From positions 8,070,001 to 8,134,000 of the forward strand of contig JAPTOF010000019.1 in the NCBI GenBank assembly GCA_028554755.1: a DNA stretch of 64,000 nt, in the 5' to 3' direction. Position numbers and translations under genes: made by a program. Source of the DNA: Cordia subcordata. Taxonomy: Eukaryota > Streptophyta > Magnoliopsida > Boraginales > Cordiaceae. Shown here piece by piece: positions 32,790 to 44,373 of this stretch. Under the pieces are notes generated by a model. The model was not told where the DNA came from. It searched no databases and was given only the letters and a program-made list of their open reading frames with translations. The number at the start of each line of letters is the position of its first letter. Position 1 is the stretch's first letter.

Positions 32790-33180
32790 TATTTTAACTC
32801 AATTATAGTTCTGTAATGGGAAACATTTCCAGTCTTCCACAACCCCATGGCTTTTTCTTTGCATTTGTGATCCCACAATGACAAGGGTGCAGCTTTTCTG
32901 TTTTCTTTGTTCTTGGTCATATATGCTACTCTCTTTTCCACAAGTATTTCTACATATCACTTGTTACCTTTTTACATACAAATTTAACATTCAATATAAA
33001 TTTTTTTACCATACCAAAAAGAATAAAGAAATGAAAAAGTAAGATTAAAAAAAAAAAAAAACTCTTTATGTTTAAGTGTGCCCTGAACTAATACAAGACA
33101 TTGATTAAACCTTAACATTGACGGAGTTTAAAGTAAAAATAGCATGCAACTTTTACGAAAATTGGATGGTTCTGTACAAT
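32520..33180. repeat. Duplicated chitinase upstream region, gene-less copy (right)
   Basis: Bases 32520-32625 match 13318-13430, upstream of gene 1. Bases 32600-33060 match 28560-29260. The CTTCCACAACCCCATGG segment is at 32834 but has lost the TTGAC core. TTGGATGGTTCTGTACAATT at 33163 matches the downstream-flank edge seen at 15322 and 25576. A (GT)n(AT)n array lies at 32741-32785. The chitinase gene expected beyond 33.2 kb is absent. Confidence 0.65.
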
Positions 33181-34962
33181 TTGGTTTTTGCTTTTTTCTT
33201 TTTAAAGTTTAAAACTTGTATCAATTATTATGTGTAATTCAGGTAAATTAATATTTGAATAATACTCAACATTACTCTATTTTCATTATCCGATTATAAT
33301 TTCCTAATTAACATGCCAACGAAACAATATTTCTCTTTTTTTTTTAATTTTCTCCTCACTTCTTTATTTACTTTTAATTATAATTATCTCCCTTAATTAA
33401 ACTTTTCCTATTTGCTCTTCCTTCTGATATTTAATTTGTTTAACCTGTGACAACATTTACTTTTCATTTACTATTCGCGCCATATTTTCAAGAACATCTA
33501 AGGTAGAAAATGTACGTAGTTCCCTAGAAAGTTCGCCAATGGACCAGCAATATGCAACTGTTCGTAGATGGGCGAGAATTTATAATGACTAGTGAATGTA
33601 TTAATTTGCAACAAAAGAAAGGCTAAACAATACCACACACCATCTCGTTTGGCGTAATGAATTATGATATAATTAACTTATTGTGAGTTGAAGCTGATGA
33701 ATCTAATGGCGCCATTGTGTATGTAACGGGCACATACTTCTCATTATTAATTCGTTTGTGTAACAAAGGAAATAGTGGGGCACATGGTAAAATTAACACG
33801 CCAAAACAGTTGGCTTGAAGCCAAAGAAAAAGAAAAGGAAAAAAAACTCACGTTGACTTCGTGTGAAGCCAAAAAAAACTCGACGCGCCATCTGATTTGG
33901 TTCGGATGGTCTAAAATTGCGTTTTTATAACTTTTGAAAATTAGAATTTTTATTTTAAAAAATTAAATTTGAGTAATTTTTAAAAATCAAATCAAGTACT
34001 TATTGTAAAAAATAATAATTTAAAAAAAATAAATTTTATAAATAAAAAAAAAAACAATGGAAACAGGTTATTAAACCTCGAAGCCCAAGATACACCTATA
34101 CAACCAAAAGCATATTTATTTTCGGAAACTACGCACTCGAGTTGCCTTTGGGTATAATTTGTAACAAAAGGCTCCGTTTATTTATTGTAGAATTATTTTT
34201 TTTTAAATATTTTTTATTTATTGTACTTTGCAGTTACCAAAAGAATAAATTAACTTAAGAATATTTTTAAATCAACAAAATGTTTATGTTAAAAATGGAA
34301 ATGTTTTCAATTATTAAAGATCATCAGTATGTAATTAATCACTGTCACTATTCTTTGCTCTCTCTTTCTTTCACCTATTCCCCAATCTTTACCCTATCCC
34401 CTAACGCCAGCCCCCATTACCTTCGGTCGCCCACGGCCCACCCCGAGTCGTAGTCTGCCGTGGCGGAATTAAGGGACAAGTAGGCACAGCCAACCAGCCG
34501 CCACCCCGTCCCCCAACTCAAAAATAATAATAATAACAATAATAATAATCTTTTATTTATATTTATTTAGTAAATATTTGTATTATGGATGCTCAGTCCA
34601 AAAGAAAAATAAATAACTTTGTATTTTTGTTATTCATCGTTTCATTTTCAAATTTTATTAAGATTAATTAGTAATCTAAAATTTCAAATATTATCAGTTA
34701 TTTAGTTTTTTTTTAATGATTCTCAACAATAATGCCATCTAAATATTTGCTACAAATTTAATTAGAGATACTTAAGTTTTGGGATCTTTATTAATTATTA
34801 TTTTGATAACAATATATTTAATAGTAGAAACTAGAAAGAGCTAGTCGATAACCTGAATATTCATTTATGATTTTTATGTCATATAAGAGAAGTTGTCAAA
34901 AGAATGCAGAGATATGTAATGTATAATTTTTGGAGTCAACAAATAAGAAAGCGTTGAATACA
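33181..34962. other. Intergenic DNA with a GC-rich relic, no gene seen
   Basis: Mostly AT-rich. The patch 34378-34525 is GC-rich (CCCACGGCCCACCCCGAGTC) and looks foreign to its surroundings, but no frame, RNA fold or repeat family could be assigned. An AAT microsatellite follows at 34526-34551. Confidence 0.45.
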
Positions 34963-35690
34963 TGTGTGATAATGATAAGGACTCTACCTAATAGAACTCT
35001 TCTTGGTTTTATTTTTATCTTGTAATTTTTTGCTTATGTGCGTGAGTCCTCTATATTATAAGTATTGCAATACGATGTAGCCATCTTGTGGAGAAACATA
35101 ATAGAGAATTATAGTGAGTCCTCTGTATTATAAGTATTGCAATACGATGTAACCATCTTGTGGAGAAATATAGTAGAGAATTTTATTCTCTCTAAATTGT
35201 CATCCTAAAGATGAAGTGATAACTTTAACTTGGTATCAAAGCCTAAAAACCAAATAGTCCACCACCCATTTAAAAAATATAAAATTGTGTACGTGCAAGT
35301 TCTAAACAAATCATGCTGCACGTAAAGGGCATGTTACTACAATAAATTAATAAACCAAAATCCTCCCTACAAGTTTAAACTTTTAGATGATGTGGCTTTT
35401 TGGTTTTATCTTTATCTTATAATCTTTTGTTTATGTACGTAAATCTAAACTTTTAGATGAGCTGGTAACTCAATTACACTATTTCACAAATTGCGCTCCA
35501 AGCTTGCCATTCAAAGAAGTGGTAACTCAATTGCACGATTTCACAAATTGTGTTCCAAGCTTGCCATTCAGGATCTGGCTTCACTTGCGTGGGTGTGATA
35601 AGGTGTGGTAAGGACTCTACCTAGCAGGACTCTTTTTGGTTTTATCTTCATCTTGTAATCTTTTTCTCATGTACAAAAGTCCAAATAATA
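34963..35690 (+). mobile_element. Small LTR-retrotransposon relic (TRIM-like)
   Basis: An LTR-like segment begins TGTGTGATAATGATAAGGAC. It runs to about 35229 and is followed by TGGTATCAAAGC (35231-35242), one mismatch from the initiator-methionine tRNA primer site used by copia elements. A partial second LTR (GGTAAGGACTCTACCTAGCA, about 35606-35690) lies only about 370 bp away. No gag or pol fits between. Internal tandem pairs occur: a 72-bp unit (35042/35114) and a 56-bp unit (35464/35520). Borders are approximate. Confidence 0.65.
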
Positions 35691-35777
35691 TATTTGTATT
35701 ATTTTCTATATATGATATTTGATTAAAAAATTTTCATTGATTTTTTGAGGAAAAACAAATTTTAGTAATTCGGCCCC

Positions 35778-36365
35778 CACTACAAGAAAACATGGGAATA
35801 AGCAATGGTTCTTATGGCGGTGGTTTCATTGCCAACTGCCGCTAATTGTCCTACATTTTATTTTTTGGAAATAGTGAAAAATGAGTTTATATTACATTTT
35901 TTTTTAATTATTAAAAAGCTATAGGCGGCAGTTTTACCATAACCAACACCACAGTGATAAATATTTTTTAAAAAATAAAAAATAATTATAGGCAGCGTTT
36001 CTCTATAATAGGCGGCAGTTTCTTCAATAGATAAATATACTTTTATTTGAGGTAATTAACGAATAAATACGTAGCTTGTTTGATAGATACAATGGTTATA
36101 GGGCACTATGGTAATAAACAGTTCAAGTTTGAATCTTGCGAGAAGCAAGATACTATTTTTTTCCTTTTGTGTTGCACATAGGCAGCGGTTACCAAATTAT
36201 TATTTTTTAATTTTCTTAAAATATTTTTCACTCAAAATTATAATTTTCAAAACCACCACTTATGGTGTAGCATAATAGGTGACGGCATTATAGACGACAC
36301 AAGCTCAGGCTGCTATTTTCGCCTATAAGCTTCAAAATCGCCGCTTATGTCTAAATTTTTTGTAG
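35778..36365. mobile_element. Non-autonomous CACTA element
   Basis: The left end CACTACAAGAAAA is the CACTA (En/Spm) terminus. The right end AAATTTTTTGTAG is its slightly shortened inverse. CCC flanks both sides (35775-35777, 36366-36368), a 3-bp duplication. Subterminal GGCGGCAG and GGCAGCG motifs recur inside, as in CACTA elements. Confidence 0.78.
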
Positions 36366-36824
36366 CCCTCCGCCCAAGCCAAAATCTTGGTTTTGTCACT
36401 TGTAGTATGTATGTACATGCATGCTCTCTATGTATATGTGTATATATAATTTAACATATATATATATATATATATATATTGTCTATTTATATGTGATATA
36501 TACATAGAAAAGGAGATAAAAAGGGAAACAAGAAATAATATTATAAGAAAAATAAAGTTTTTAAAATAAAAAAAACTTTTTGTCATTATAAAATTCATTT
36601 TTTTATAAAAATTGTTTACTAAAAAAAGGTTTTAATATGACAATATGATAGCCAAATATCAGAAATTTCAGGCCACTGCATATAATATAAGATCAGCCAG
36701 CCGCGTCTATAGACTCTCTCTCTCAGTGACCAATCCTAGGCAGAAGCATCTTATCGGCACAATTCCCTGAACTTATCCAAAACCTTTGTTTCTGTTCTTC
36801 TGCTTCACACTGTACACTACAGAA

Positions 36825-39800
36825 ATGGCAGATCCAAAGCATAGCTCATCTGCCTCATCCTCAACCAAGCCTTCTGATTATAGTAACATTTCTAGAACCA
36901 AAAAGAGCTTATGGCCCTTGACTTTTCTGATCACTCTATTATTACCAGTTTTTCTTGCTGTGCTAGTCTACCAACTCGACTCATTCGATCCTGCTGCTTA
37001 TCCAAGCCAGTATTCGAGTCAGAAAGAACTCATTTCTGTGCCTCAGCTTAACAGTCACATGCTCCAGGGTGCAGAGAAATTAGGGGCTGGAAAATTGTTG
37101 GGTCCTGAAGATATAGCATATGATGCAAAGTCTGGTCTAATATACACAGGCTGTGTTGATGGGTGGATCAAACGAGTTAAAGCGGCTGAGACGGCGGCTG
37201 ACTCGGCTGTGGAGGAGTGGGTGAACACCGGTGGCAGGCCACTAGGGGTGGTGCATGGCCACCATGGTGAAGTTATCATAGCAGATGCTGATAAGGTAAG
37301 TAAACATCTTATACATATAATATATATTATACCTCACTGATGATACTCACTGTTTTTTGAGTCAGAAAACTCATATACAAGCTGTTAATCTATCGAAGGG
37401 CCTATTTGGTTCTGCTTATTTTAAAATTTATAAACTTTTAAAAAAAATATATTTTTTACATACTTTTTATTATTTACGGCTTATAAATCCCAAATAAGCT
37501 TAGCCAAACAGGCTGGGAATCTTTTGGAACTATCACTCGGTTAGTATTTGGTTTTTACGTAACAAACCAAATCGGTTTCGTATCTTTTCAGTTTGTAATG
37601 CGGTCAAAAATCTTTACAATTTAACAATTTAGATACTTCAGAAGAGTTAGCGTATACAATTCTTTCAATTTTAGACCTACTTGATCCAATCATTTGTCTC
37701 TAAATCACTAATTCACTTGCATGTTACGTGTTAAAATTAGTTACCTTTTGATTGTTTTTGACCTGCGGTGTTTAAATCGGTTATCTTTTGATTATTTCTG
37801 ACTTAGAGAACTAATATAGCATCACAAATTGTGAAAATAAAAACTAGTTTATTATGTTTAATTAAAAATAAGGGATTAATCAAAAATAATCTCGGAAGGA
37901 GTAAATGGGTCACTAACCTAACCTAAAATTGTTACTTGTGACATGTAATGGGGATGAGGTTATAAGAATTCCAGTACTATTCTTACACTATATGTTTGTT
38001 TGGGGGTAATTAGGTTGTTACGTCTACGTTCACTGTACAGCTGCAATTGAATCCAAATGCCTGAAACATCAGTTCATGTGTTAGTTTGACGGATAAATTG
38101 TCATATATATGAGTTGAAGGTTATATCTTCGACTTGTGAAAATTGAATATTGCAAAATACAAGATTAGACTATAAGTGATATCGTATTTATTTTATGTGA
38201 AATTTATTTCTGATATCATATATAATAATTTAAATTTATTATTACTTTCGCTGTGGAAACTACGGAATTGCGGGACGCAAAACTATATGTCCAAGATAGA
38301 TAGCTACAAAAATACGTCAATTATTAATAATGACAGTTGACATTGACAGCAGGGTGACCAAATGATCCAACTGTCCAAATTAAAACAATCCCAAGGCAAG
38401 TCCTTGTCAGCTCACCAAGTTAAATAAACAAACTAGAGACGTGGCCCGGATCACTCAGGGTACGGTCTTTGCAACTTGCAAAGCTACGAGACTTTTCATG
38501 TTCATGACAAAAATTTCATAAAAAGGCGATGGTTTTCATTGTAAGTGTGAGAGATTTCGATAAAGCCTTACCTTAAACTAAAATAAAGTGGATAATATAG
38601 CAAAAGGTGTAACAACTATTCTGTAAAACTGAGGTAGTAAAAAATGGATAATATAGTTAAAGGTGCCGTAAGCAAGCTGAAATTTTAATATCCACGTCAG
38701 TGCTGTTCAAGAGTTAAAATTTTATGCAAAGTTGACTTCCTAAATTGATTAATTAATCAATTAGTTAAGAGGATAATTAAAATCCAATTATAAGATAGGT
38801 CCTATGTCTTTTTGTTTTGTCATCTGACTTATATTCTTCATGTAGCATTCAGACCAAATGGCTTATGTTCATGTAGCATTTAGACATAATGACTCTATGA
38901 AATTACGTCAATACTTTTATATGTTATGGGTAACTTAGGAAATATCTCTATTTTTCCTCTCAGGATCTTTGGAATTACTATTGTTTAGTTTTTAATTCGC
39001 CTCTAACCATCAAATGGAATGAATAATCCGTCCTCCTATTTTTGAAAGAAGGGGGTGTTTGAAACAATTTTGTGTCTCCATATTACTACATTTCTGGAGT
39101 GACTAATTTTATATAAGGAATTAATGAACTCAATTACTGCTCTTCAAAATCTAAACATAAACTCTTTTAGCTATCCAAGAACTAGATATGTAAATAATTA
39201 GTTGTACTTATTTCATAACAAGATTTTAAGCTAGAGTTATATATATCTTTTGTCGTGCTTCGAGCAAGGGTAAGGGAATAAAATAATAACTTTTATTCTG
39301 ATTACAATTTTAAGCGTAACAAAATATTTGTTATGTTTTTAAATACAATAATGATGTTGGAATTTTTATATTTAATTTTTTTTATGATAGTAAAAAATTT
39401 GTAATGGTTGAAAATGTAACTAATATAAATTTGAAAAGTGCATTTGTATAGTTATATTAACTGTATTTTCAAGAGTAACAAACATTAGTTACACTTTTAG
39501 TGTAGCATTAACTTTTATTTACATTGAAGACGTTTATGTTTAGGTCAAACATAACTAATTAATTTTATTACAATCTTAAACGTAATTAGGGGACAAAATA
39601 TATATAACTACTAGCTTGACTTATTGTAGTGTTTTATCAAAGAAAAAAAAGAAAAGAAGAAGAAGAAGAAGAAGAAGAAAGAAAGAAAAAATACTTTTAG
39701 CTATGTTACACCTTACCTATATTAGTAAGAAAATAGTGCAACGCCACAAAAGATATTCTTTTTATCAAGTATATCATATTTAGTATCTTTAAAGACTTTA

Positions 39801-41587
39801 ACTAAAGGGCAAAAGAAAGAAAAAAGAAAAAAAAAAAACCCTATAGAGTTTTTAAGAGCTAACGGGCTTAATTGATTACAAGATCAAAAAGTAAAATTGC
39901 TTGTTTACACGGGTCAAACTTGAAGAGAACTTCAATTTTCACGGAGATAGTGTCATTTGCTGGCTGATGGTTAATACTATGTACATCATTTTATTATATC
40001 TATTACTCAATTCACCGTAGTTGGATCTTTCTCATAAACGAATCTAGATGATTCGATTAAAACTAATAGTGTGTGTGGCAGGGACTGTTGAATGTAACAG
40101 CAGATGGGGCAATACATTTGCTGACGGACGAAGCCGAGGGTCTCAAGTTCAAACTGACGGATGGTGTGGACATAGCCCGGGATGGCATTGTATATTTCAC
40201 GGATGCTTCATACAAGTACAGCTTGGAGGAGTTCATTTGGGACATCTTGGAGGGCAGACCATACGGCAGATTGTTGAGTTATAATCCATCAACAAAGCAG
40301 ACCAAAGTGTTGGTCAAGGACTTGTACTTCGCCAATGGCGTTTCTCTATCACCTGATCAGAAGTCTGTCATCTTTTGTGAGACCCCCTTGTAAGTTTCCA
40401 CCTCCTTCTTTAACCATTTCAATTGCACTATCAATTAATGGCTGCATATACACATACATATACATATACATACATACATACATACATACATACATACACA
40501 CATACATACGTATATGAATATAATGTTTTTTTAAAAATAAATCAGGCAATGCTGTAAAAAATACTACATAGAAGGTGAAAAGAGAGGATCAGTGGAGACT
40601 TTCATTGAAAATATGCCTGGAATGCCTGACAATATTCGGTATGATGGGGAAGGTCGCTACTGGATCGCATTGGCAACGGTACGCAGTTGAATTCACAATA
40701 CTTGTAACTGGAAAGCCTTTTGTTCTTCCTTGAATGCAATAATGCTTGATGATGGATTTTTGATAGGATTTTTCTGTTTCCACATGCATTGTCCAGGAGA
40801 CGAGGGGCTGAGTGGTTTATAGGCGCTCCTCGTGCCCCTCCTTCCCACAAGGTGTCTTTCGAGGAAAACCCCTCAAGGCAGGACAATACCTCGTGATCCC
40901 TAATAAAACAATATATGTCTCGTGATTCCACATCGATAGGCAGGCATGTTAAAAACAAAAAAAATCCTTCAGTTGACACTGTTTATAGGAATACTTATGG
41001 GCCTACACATGGTATCTTGTCTAGGGAAATCACCCAGGAGATGAAGGGTTGAGTGGTTCATAAGCACTCTTCCTCCTCTCCCTGACAAGGCGTCTTATAA
41101 GGATAAAACCTCGCCCACATATGTGGGCATAGGCAGGTTAATTACCTTGTGGCCTCTTGATGTGCATGTGTCTGGAAAAGAGTAAAATCACTAGGATTTT
41201 ATGTTAAAATGATACCGCATAACTAATTGCTTGTACTAGCTGAATCTATCTTGTAATTTCTTATTTAATTTCATTCACAATATAGTGCTATATAATCTAG
41301 TTTGACAGGAAAAAACATATTCGTGGGATCTAGCACTAGGACATCCACTTATTAGAAAGATTTTGGCCATCATGGTGAGGTTAATAGAGCGACCACAAAT
41401 GGAGAAAAATGCAGGGGTTTTAGCAGTTGATTTGGAAGGAAGACCAATTGCTCACTATCGCGACCGTGGTCTGTCACTGATATCAAGCGGCATCAAGATC
41501 GGAGATCATCTATATTGCGGTTCCATAGTTTACCCCTACATCATTCGGCTAAATCTGACCCAACATGCAGCAGTTGCAGCTGCATGA
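36825..41587 (+). CDS. Strictosidine synthase-like protein (APMAP-like beta-propeller)
   Basis: The exons are 36825-37295, 40082-40389, 40546-40678 and 41309-41587 (all GT-AG), giving 396 residues. I chose ATG 36825 because the frame upstream lacks an ATG. Residues about 29-50 form a hydrophobic segment after basic residues (signal anchor). The rest is a six-bladed propeller of the strictosidine synthase/SMP-30 type, with GPEDIAYD near the start and the family core [20 protein letters not shown] followed by GVSLSPDQ and ETPL. PGMPDNI and RYWIAL follow in exon 3. The sequence fits the APMAP-like plant branch, not the alkaloid-forming enzyme. Members of this branch are endomembrane or secreted proteins, some with pollen-wall or defence roles. 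The substrate here is unknown. Intron 1 is 2.8 kb and holds a MITE; intron 3 holds two diverged repeat copies. A possible polyadenylation signal AATAAA lies at about 41901. Confidence 0.93.
37398..37515. mobile_element. Short MITE (family B) in SSL intron 1
   Basis: GGGCCTATTTGGTTCTGC at the left and CTTAGCCAAACAGGCT at the right are imperfect inverted ends enclosing only about 80 AT-rich bases. Confidence 0.6.
39655..39690. repeat. (GAA)n microsatellite
   Basis: GAAGAAGAA repeats followed by GAAA repeats, in SSL intron 1. Confidence 0.85.
40447..40510. repeat. (CATA)n microsatellite
   Basis: About 14 CATA-type units in SSL intron 2. It creates long spurious open frames on both strands. Confidence 0.9.
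40795..41120. repeat. Two diverged direct repeats in SSL intron 3
   Basis: Units at about 40797-40875 and 41038-41115 share the order GAGACGAGGGGCTGAGTGG, a CTCCTC-rich stretch, ACAAGGTGTCTT and AAAACC. They are about 240 bases apart and about 75 percent alike by eye. The surrounding GC-richer DNA looks like a transposon fragment, family unknown. Confidence 0.55.
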
Positions 41588-41995
41588 CTGGGAGGAAGCC
41601 TGGTGTGAGCTTGTGGATGAGCCATGGAAGCAACAAAGTTTTACAAGATACACTTCCCATAAGCAAGGCTTATTAGGCAATTAGGTATGTATTGTATGTG
41701 TGTGCGTCTATATATATATATATATATATCTATCAAAGAGACCTAGTAAAAAAATTCAAGAGAGGCTTTTGTAGCTGTATATTGTATGACATGAAAAATG
41801 ATTTCAACATCTTTTAAACAGAAGGGCATGTAAAACACCACTAGACCACGAGGCTAGTGGCAATACCAAGCTTTTGCTTAGTTATTTATTTGTTACCATA
41901 TAATAAAGCAAAACTAACTACACCACAAGCTTTCCCTCTCATTTTGCTGCTTATCATATATTGCCATTTGTCAATTGCACTCTCTTCTTGCACTA

Positions 41996-42545
41996 AGAGT
42001 TAGTTTGGCAATCAGTTGAAAATTTTAATTTTGTGAAAAAAAACTTTTCCAAAATACACTTTTAGTTAAATGGATTTTTGGTAAAAACAAAAATGTGTTT
42101 AGTTATTTTTATGTGAAATGAGTTTTTATCAAATGAGATAGTATTTAGTTTTACATTTGTAAATAATTATTGGTTGGCTAAATTACTGAAATGGACATTT
42201 TGAAACTAATATTGTTTGCTTTTTATAACATATTATTTTATTCATATTTTTATTTGTTTAAAAAAATTTTAAAAAATTATAGTTATAATCCAAAATATTA
42301 ATAACAAAAAATAAAAATATATTAGCAAAAATACAACCAAAGATCATTACAATCTGATAAGAAGCTAAAATATATTAAAACATCATTGCCAAAATGACAA
42401 ATATTGAGGTTCAAAAATCAATTGACTTTTACTCAAAATCAACTTTTAGAATGTGAAACCAATCATCTTTGTTTTCTTTATATATAGACTATTAAATTCT
42501 AAAAGTCAGTTTACCTTTCCAAAACAAAAAACTAAACTGACTCTA
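41996..42545. mobile_element. MITE with AGAGTTAGTTT / AAACTGACTCT ends
   Basis: The left end AAGAGTTAGTTTGGCA and right end AAACTAAACTGACTCT are inverted matches. The interior is AT-rich, non-coding and partly symmetrical. Confidence 0.55.
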
Positions 42546-43521
42546 AGACATGTAAGCTATTTTAATTTTTTTTTTTTTTTTTGGTTAGCTATAAATGTGC
42601 ATAGATTACTTTAATTTTCTTTTCACCTCTATTGCTTTTTCCATACTTCCTTTTTACAATCCGAAGCACGTTTCTGAAGATGCTAACAATTATAGTCTGT
42701 ATCACTTTGACATACATTAAATTGATGTATATGTATTTAGAATATAAAAAATTATATTTTTTTAGTTTACAATGTTAACACGTGGCATTTTCTCACTTCT
42801 TTTATGCGTGTAACTTATGGAACAAATATTATTTATTTTCATTTACATTTGATATCTCATTGTCGTTACTATTTTTATCTCATTTTTTTTACTTATTCAA
42901 ATATATATATATATATCCAAATATTATGTTATGTTTGATGTTAATTAATTTTACAAGACCAGTACAATGCATGGGTACAAATACTAGTCTATCTACTACT
43001 ACTACTAATAATAATAATAATATATAAAGTTATTCTGCAAGATAATATACAAACTCTATGATTGTCATGTTACCATTTTGATGATTTTTTATGTTAATTA
43101 AAAAGCACCTTTCAAATATTTTTTTTTTCTTTTTAAGTAATGATTCTTTTTTAATTGAATAAAAGAAAAATAACTTCTGCGAAGCACGGAATTTGAAAAC
43201 AATGATTACCCAATATACCAATAGGACAAAGATCAGCTCATGCAACAAGCAAAAGACTCAAATGTGATAGTGAGCATATAACCAAATCCAATAGGGTTCA
43301 AGAAAGCCAATCGGCCTCCCCAGGATGGGTGGGCCAAATTAACCATTTTTGGAGATTGTGTTATGTGAACACGAAACACTTACGGAAGCAGTCATTCATT
43401 TATAGCCATTGCTTTACATGTTTTCCAGCAAATAATAGTTAGGTGCCTAATTAATATGCTGTTGTTGTTTAATTAGTATAATAAATAAATAAAATGAGAC
43501 TTTAATTTCTCTCTGAATTTA
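42546..43521. other. Intergenic DNA with a probable Helitron 3' end
   Basis: At 42957-42988 a degenerate hairpin (CCAGTACAATGCATGGG) precedes ACAAATACTAGT, resembling a plant Helitron 3' terminus. ACACGTGGCA at about 42779 resembles the 5' region of Helitron 2, but no TC start was found. The rest is AT-rich without genes. Confidence 0.4.
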
Positions 43522-43758
43522 GGACTCGTTTGAATTGACTTTTTTTAAAATTACTTTTTTAACAACTTCTGAGGAAGATGCTTTTTTCAGAAACTAAAAA
43601 TTATGACTTTTAAAAAAAATTGTATTTGAACTTTTCTCCAGAATTTTAGCTTTTTTAGATATCAAATCAAATAGTTATTATAAAAAGAATCTATTTTTTT
43701 TTCAAAAAAAAAAAGGTACATTTTTGGAAAAAAAAAAAAAACCTATCCAAACAAGCCC
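43522..43758. mobile_element. Tourist-like MITE (family T)
   Basis: GGACTCGTTTGAATTGAC at the left and CTATCCAAACAAGCCC at the right, flanked on both sides by TTA (43519-43521, 43759-43761), the target duplication of PIF/Harbinger MITEs. Confidence 0.85.
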
Positions 43759-43907
43759 TTAAACTAACTTGTAGATGAGATCATAGCTAAATAGTTGCAT
43801 TAGTTTTGATCTTTAATTGACCAACGGAACAGGCACCATTCAAATTAAATGGCAAATTTATAAAGCCATTTGTATAGACGTTCGTTCAACTTATATGTAT
43901 ACTATGC

Positions 43908-44373
43908 GGGTGTTTGGTTTGGCTTTTTTTCTGGTCAAACTTGTTTAAAGTCTAATTTAAGCTAATAGAAGTGTTTGTTTTAATTAAAAATGTGCTTTTT
44001 TTAAGTAGCTTTAAATAGAAAATAAAAAGCTGTCCAATCCCAGCTTTTGCTTTTTATAGCTTTAAGCACGTTGAAAAAAAGCAAGTTTGACCAAATCATT
44101 TACTATCTTATCTTTACCTTTTATTTTTATTACTAAAATATATTTTCTCTTTTATCTTATACTTACCTTTTTAAATTATATTTTAATGTCCTTAATAATT
44201 ATTTTAATTATATAACTTACTTTTCAGCCTACTTTAATCAAACATGTAAATACTTATTTTTATAACTATAACTTTTATTCAAACACGTAACTACTTAAAG
44301 TTGACAATAAAAAAAAGCCACTTAAAACTAGAAGTGCTTTAAGTAACTTTTTTATAAGTCAATCCAAACACCC
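43908..44373. mobile_element. MITE with GGGTGTTTGG / CCAAACACCC ends
   Basis: GGGTGTTTGGTTTGGC and GTCAATCCAAACACCC are inverted ends. The AT-rich interior contains AAGTAGCTTTAA and AAAGTGCTT-type words. It is related in style to family B. Confidence 0.65.

Noticed and set aside
36786..36824. Longer SSL start 13 codons upstream
   Set aside because: The upstream codon is TTG, not ATG. The ATG at 36825 is the first proper start and precedes the membrane anchor normally.
40447..40510. Regular short repeats as a CRISPR-like array
   Set aside because: Simple CATA microsatellite without spacers, in a plant intron.
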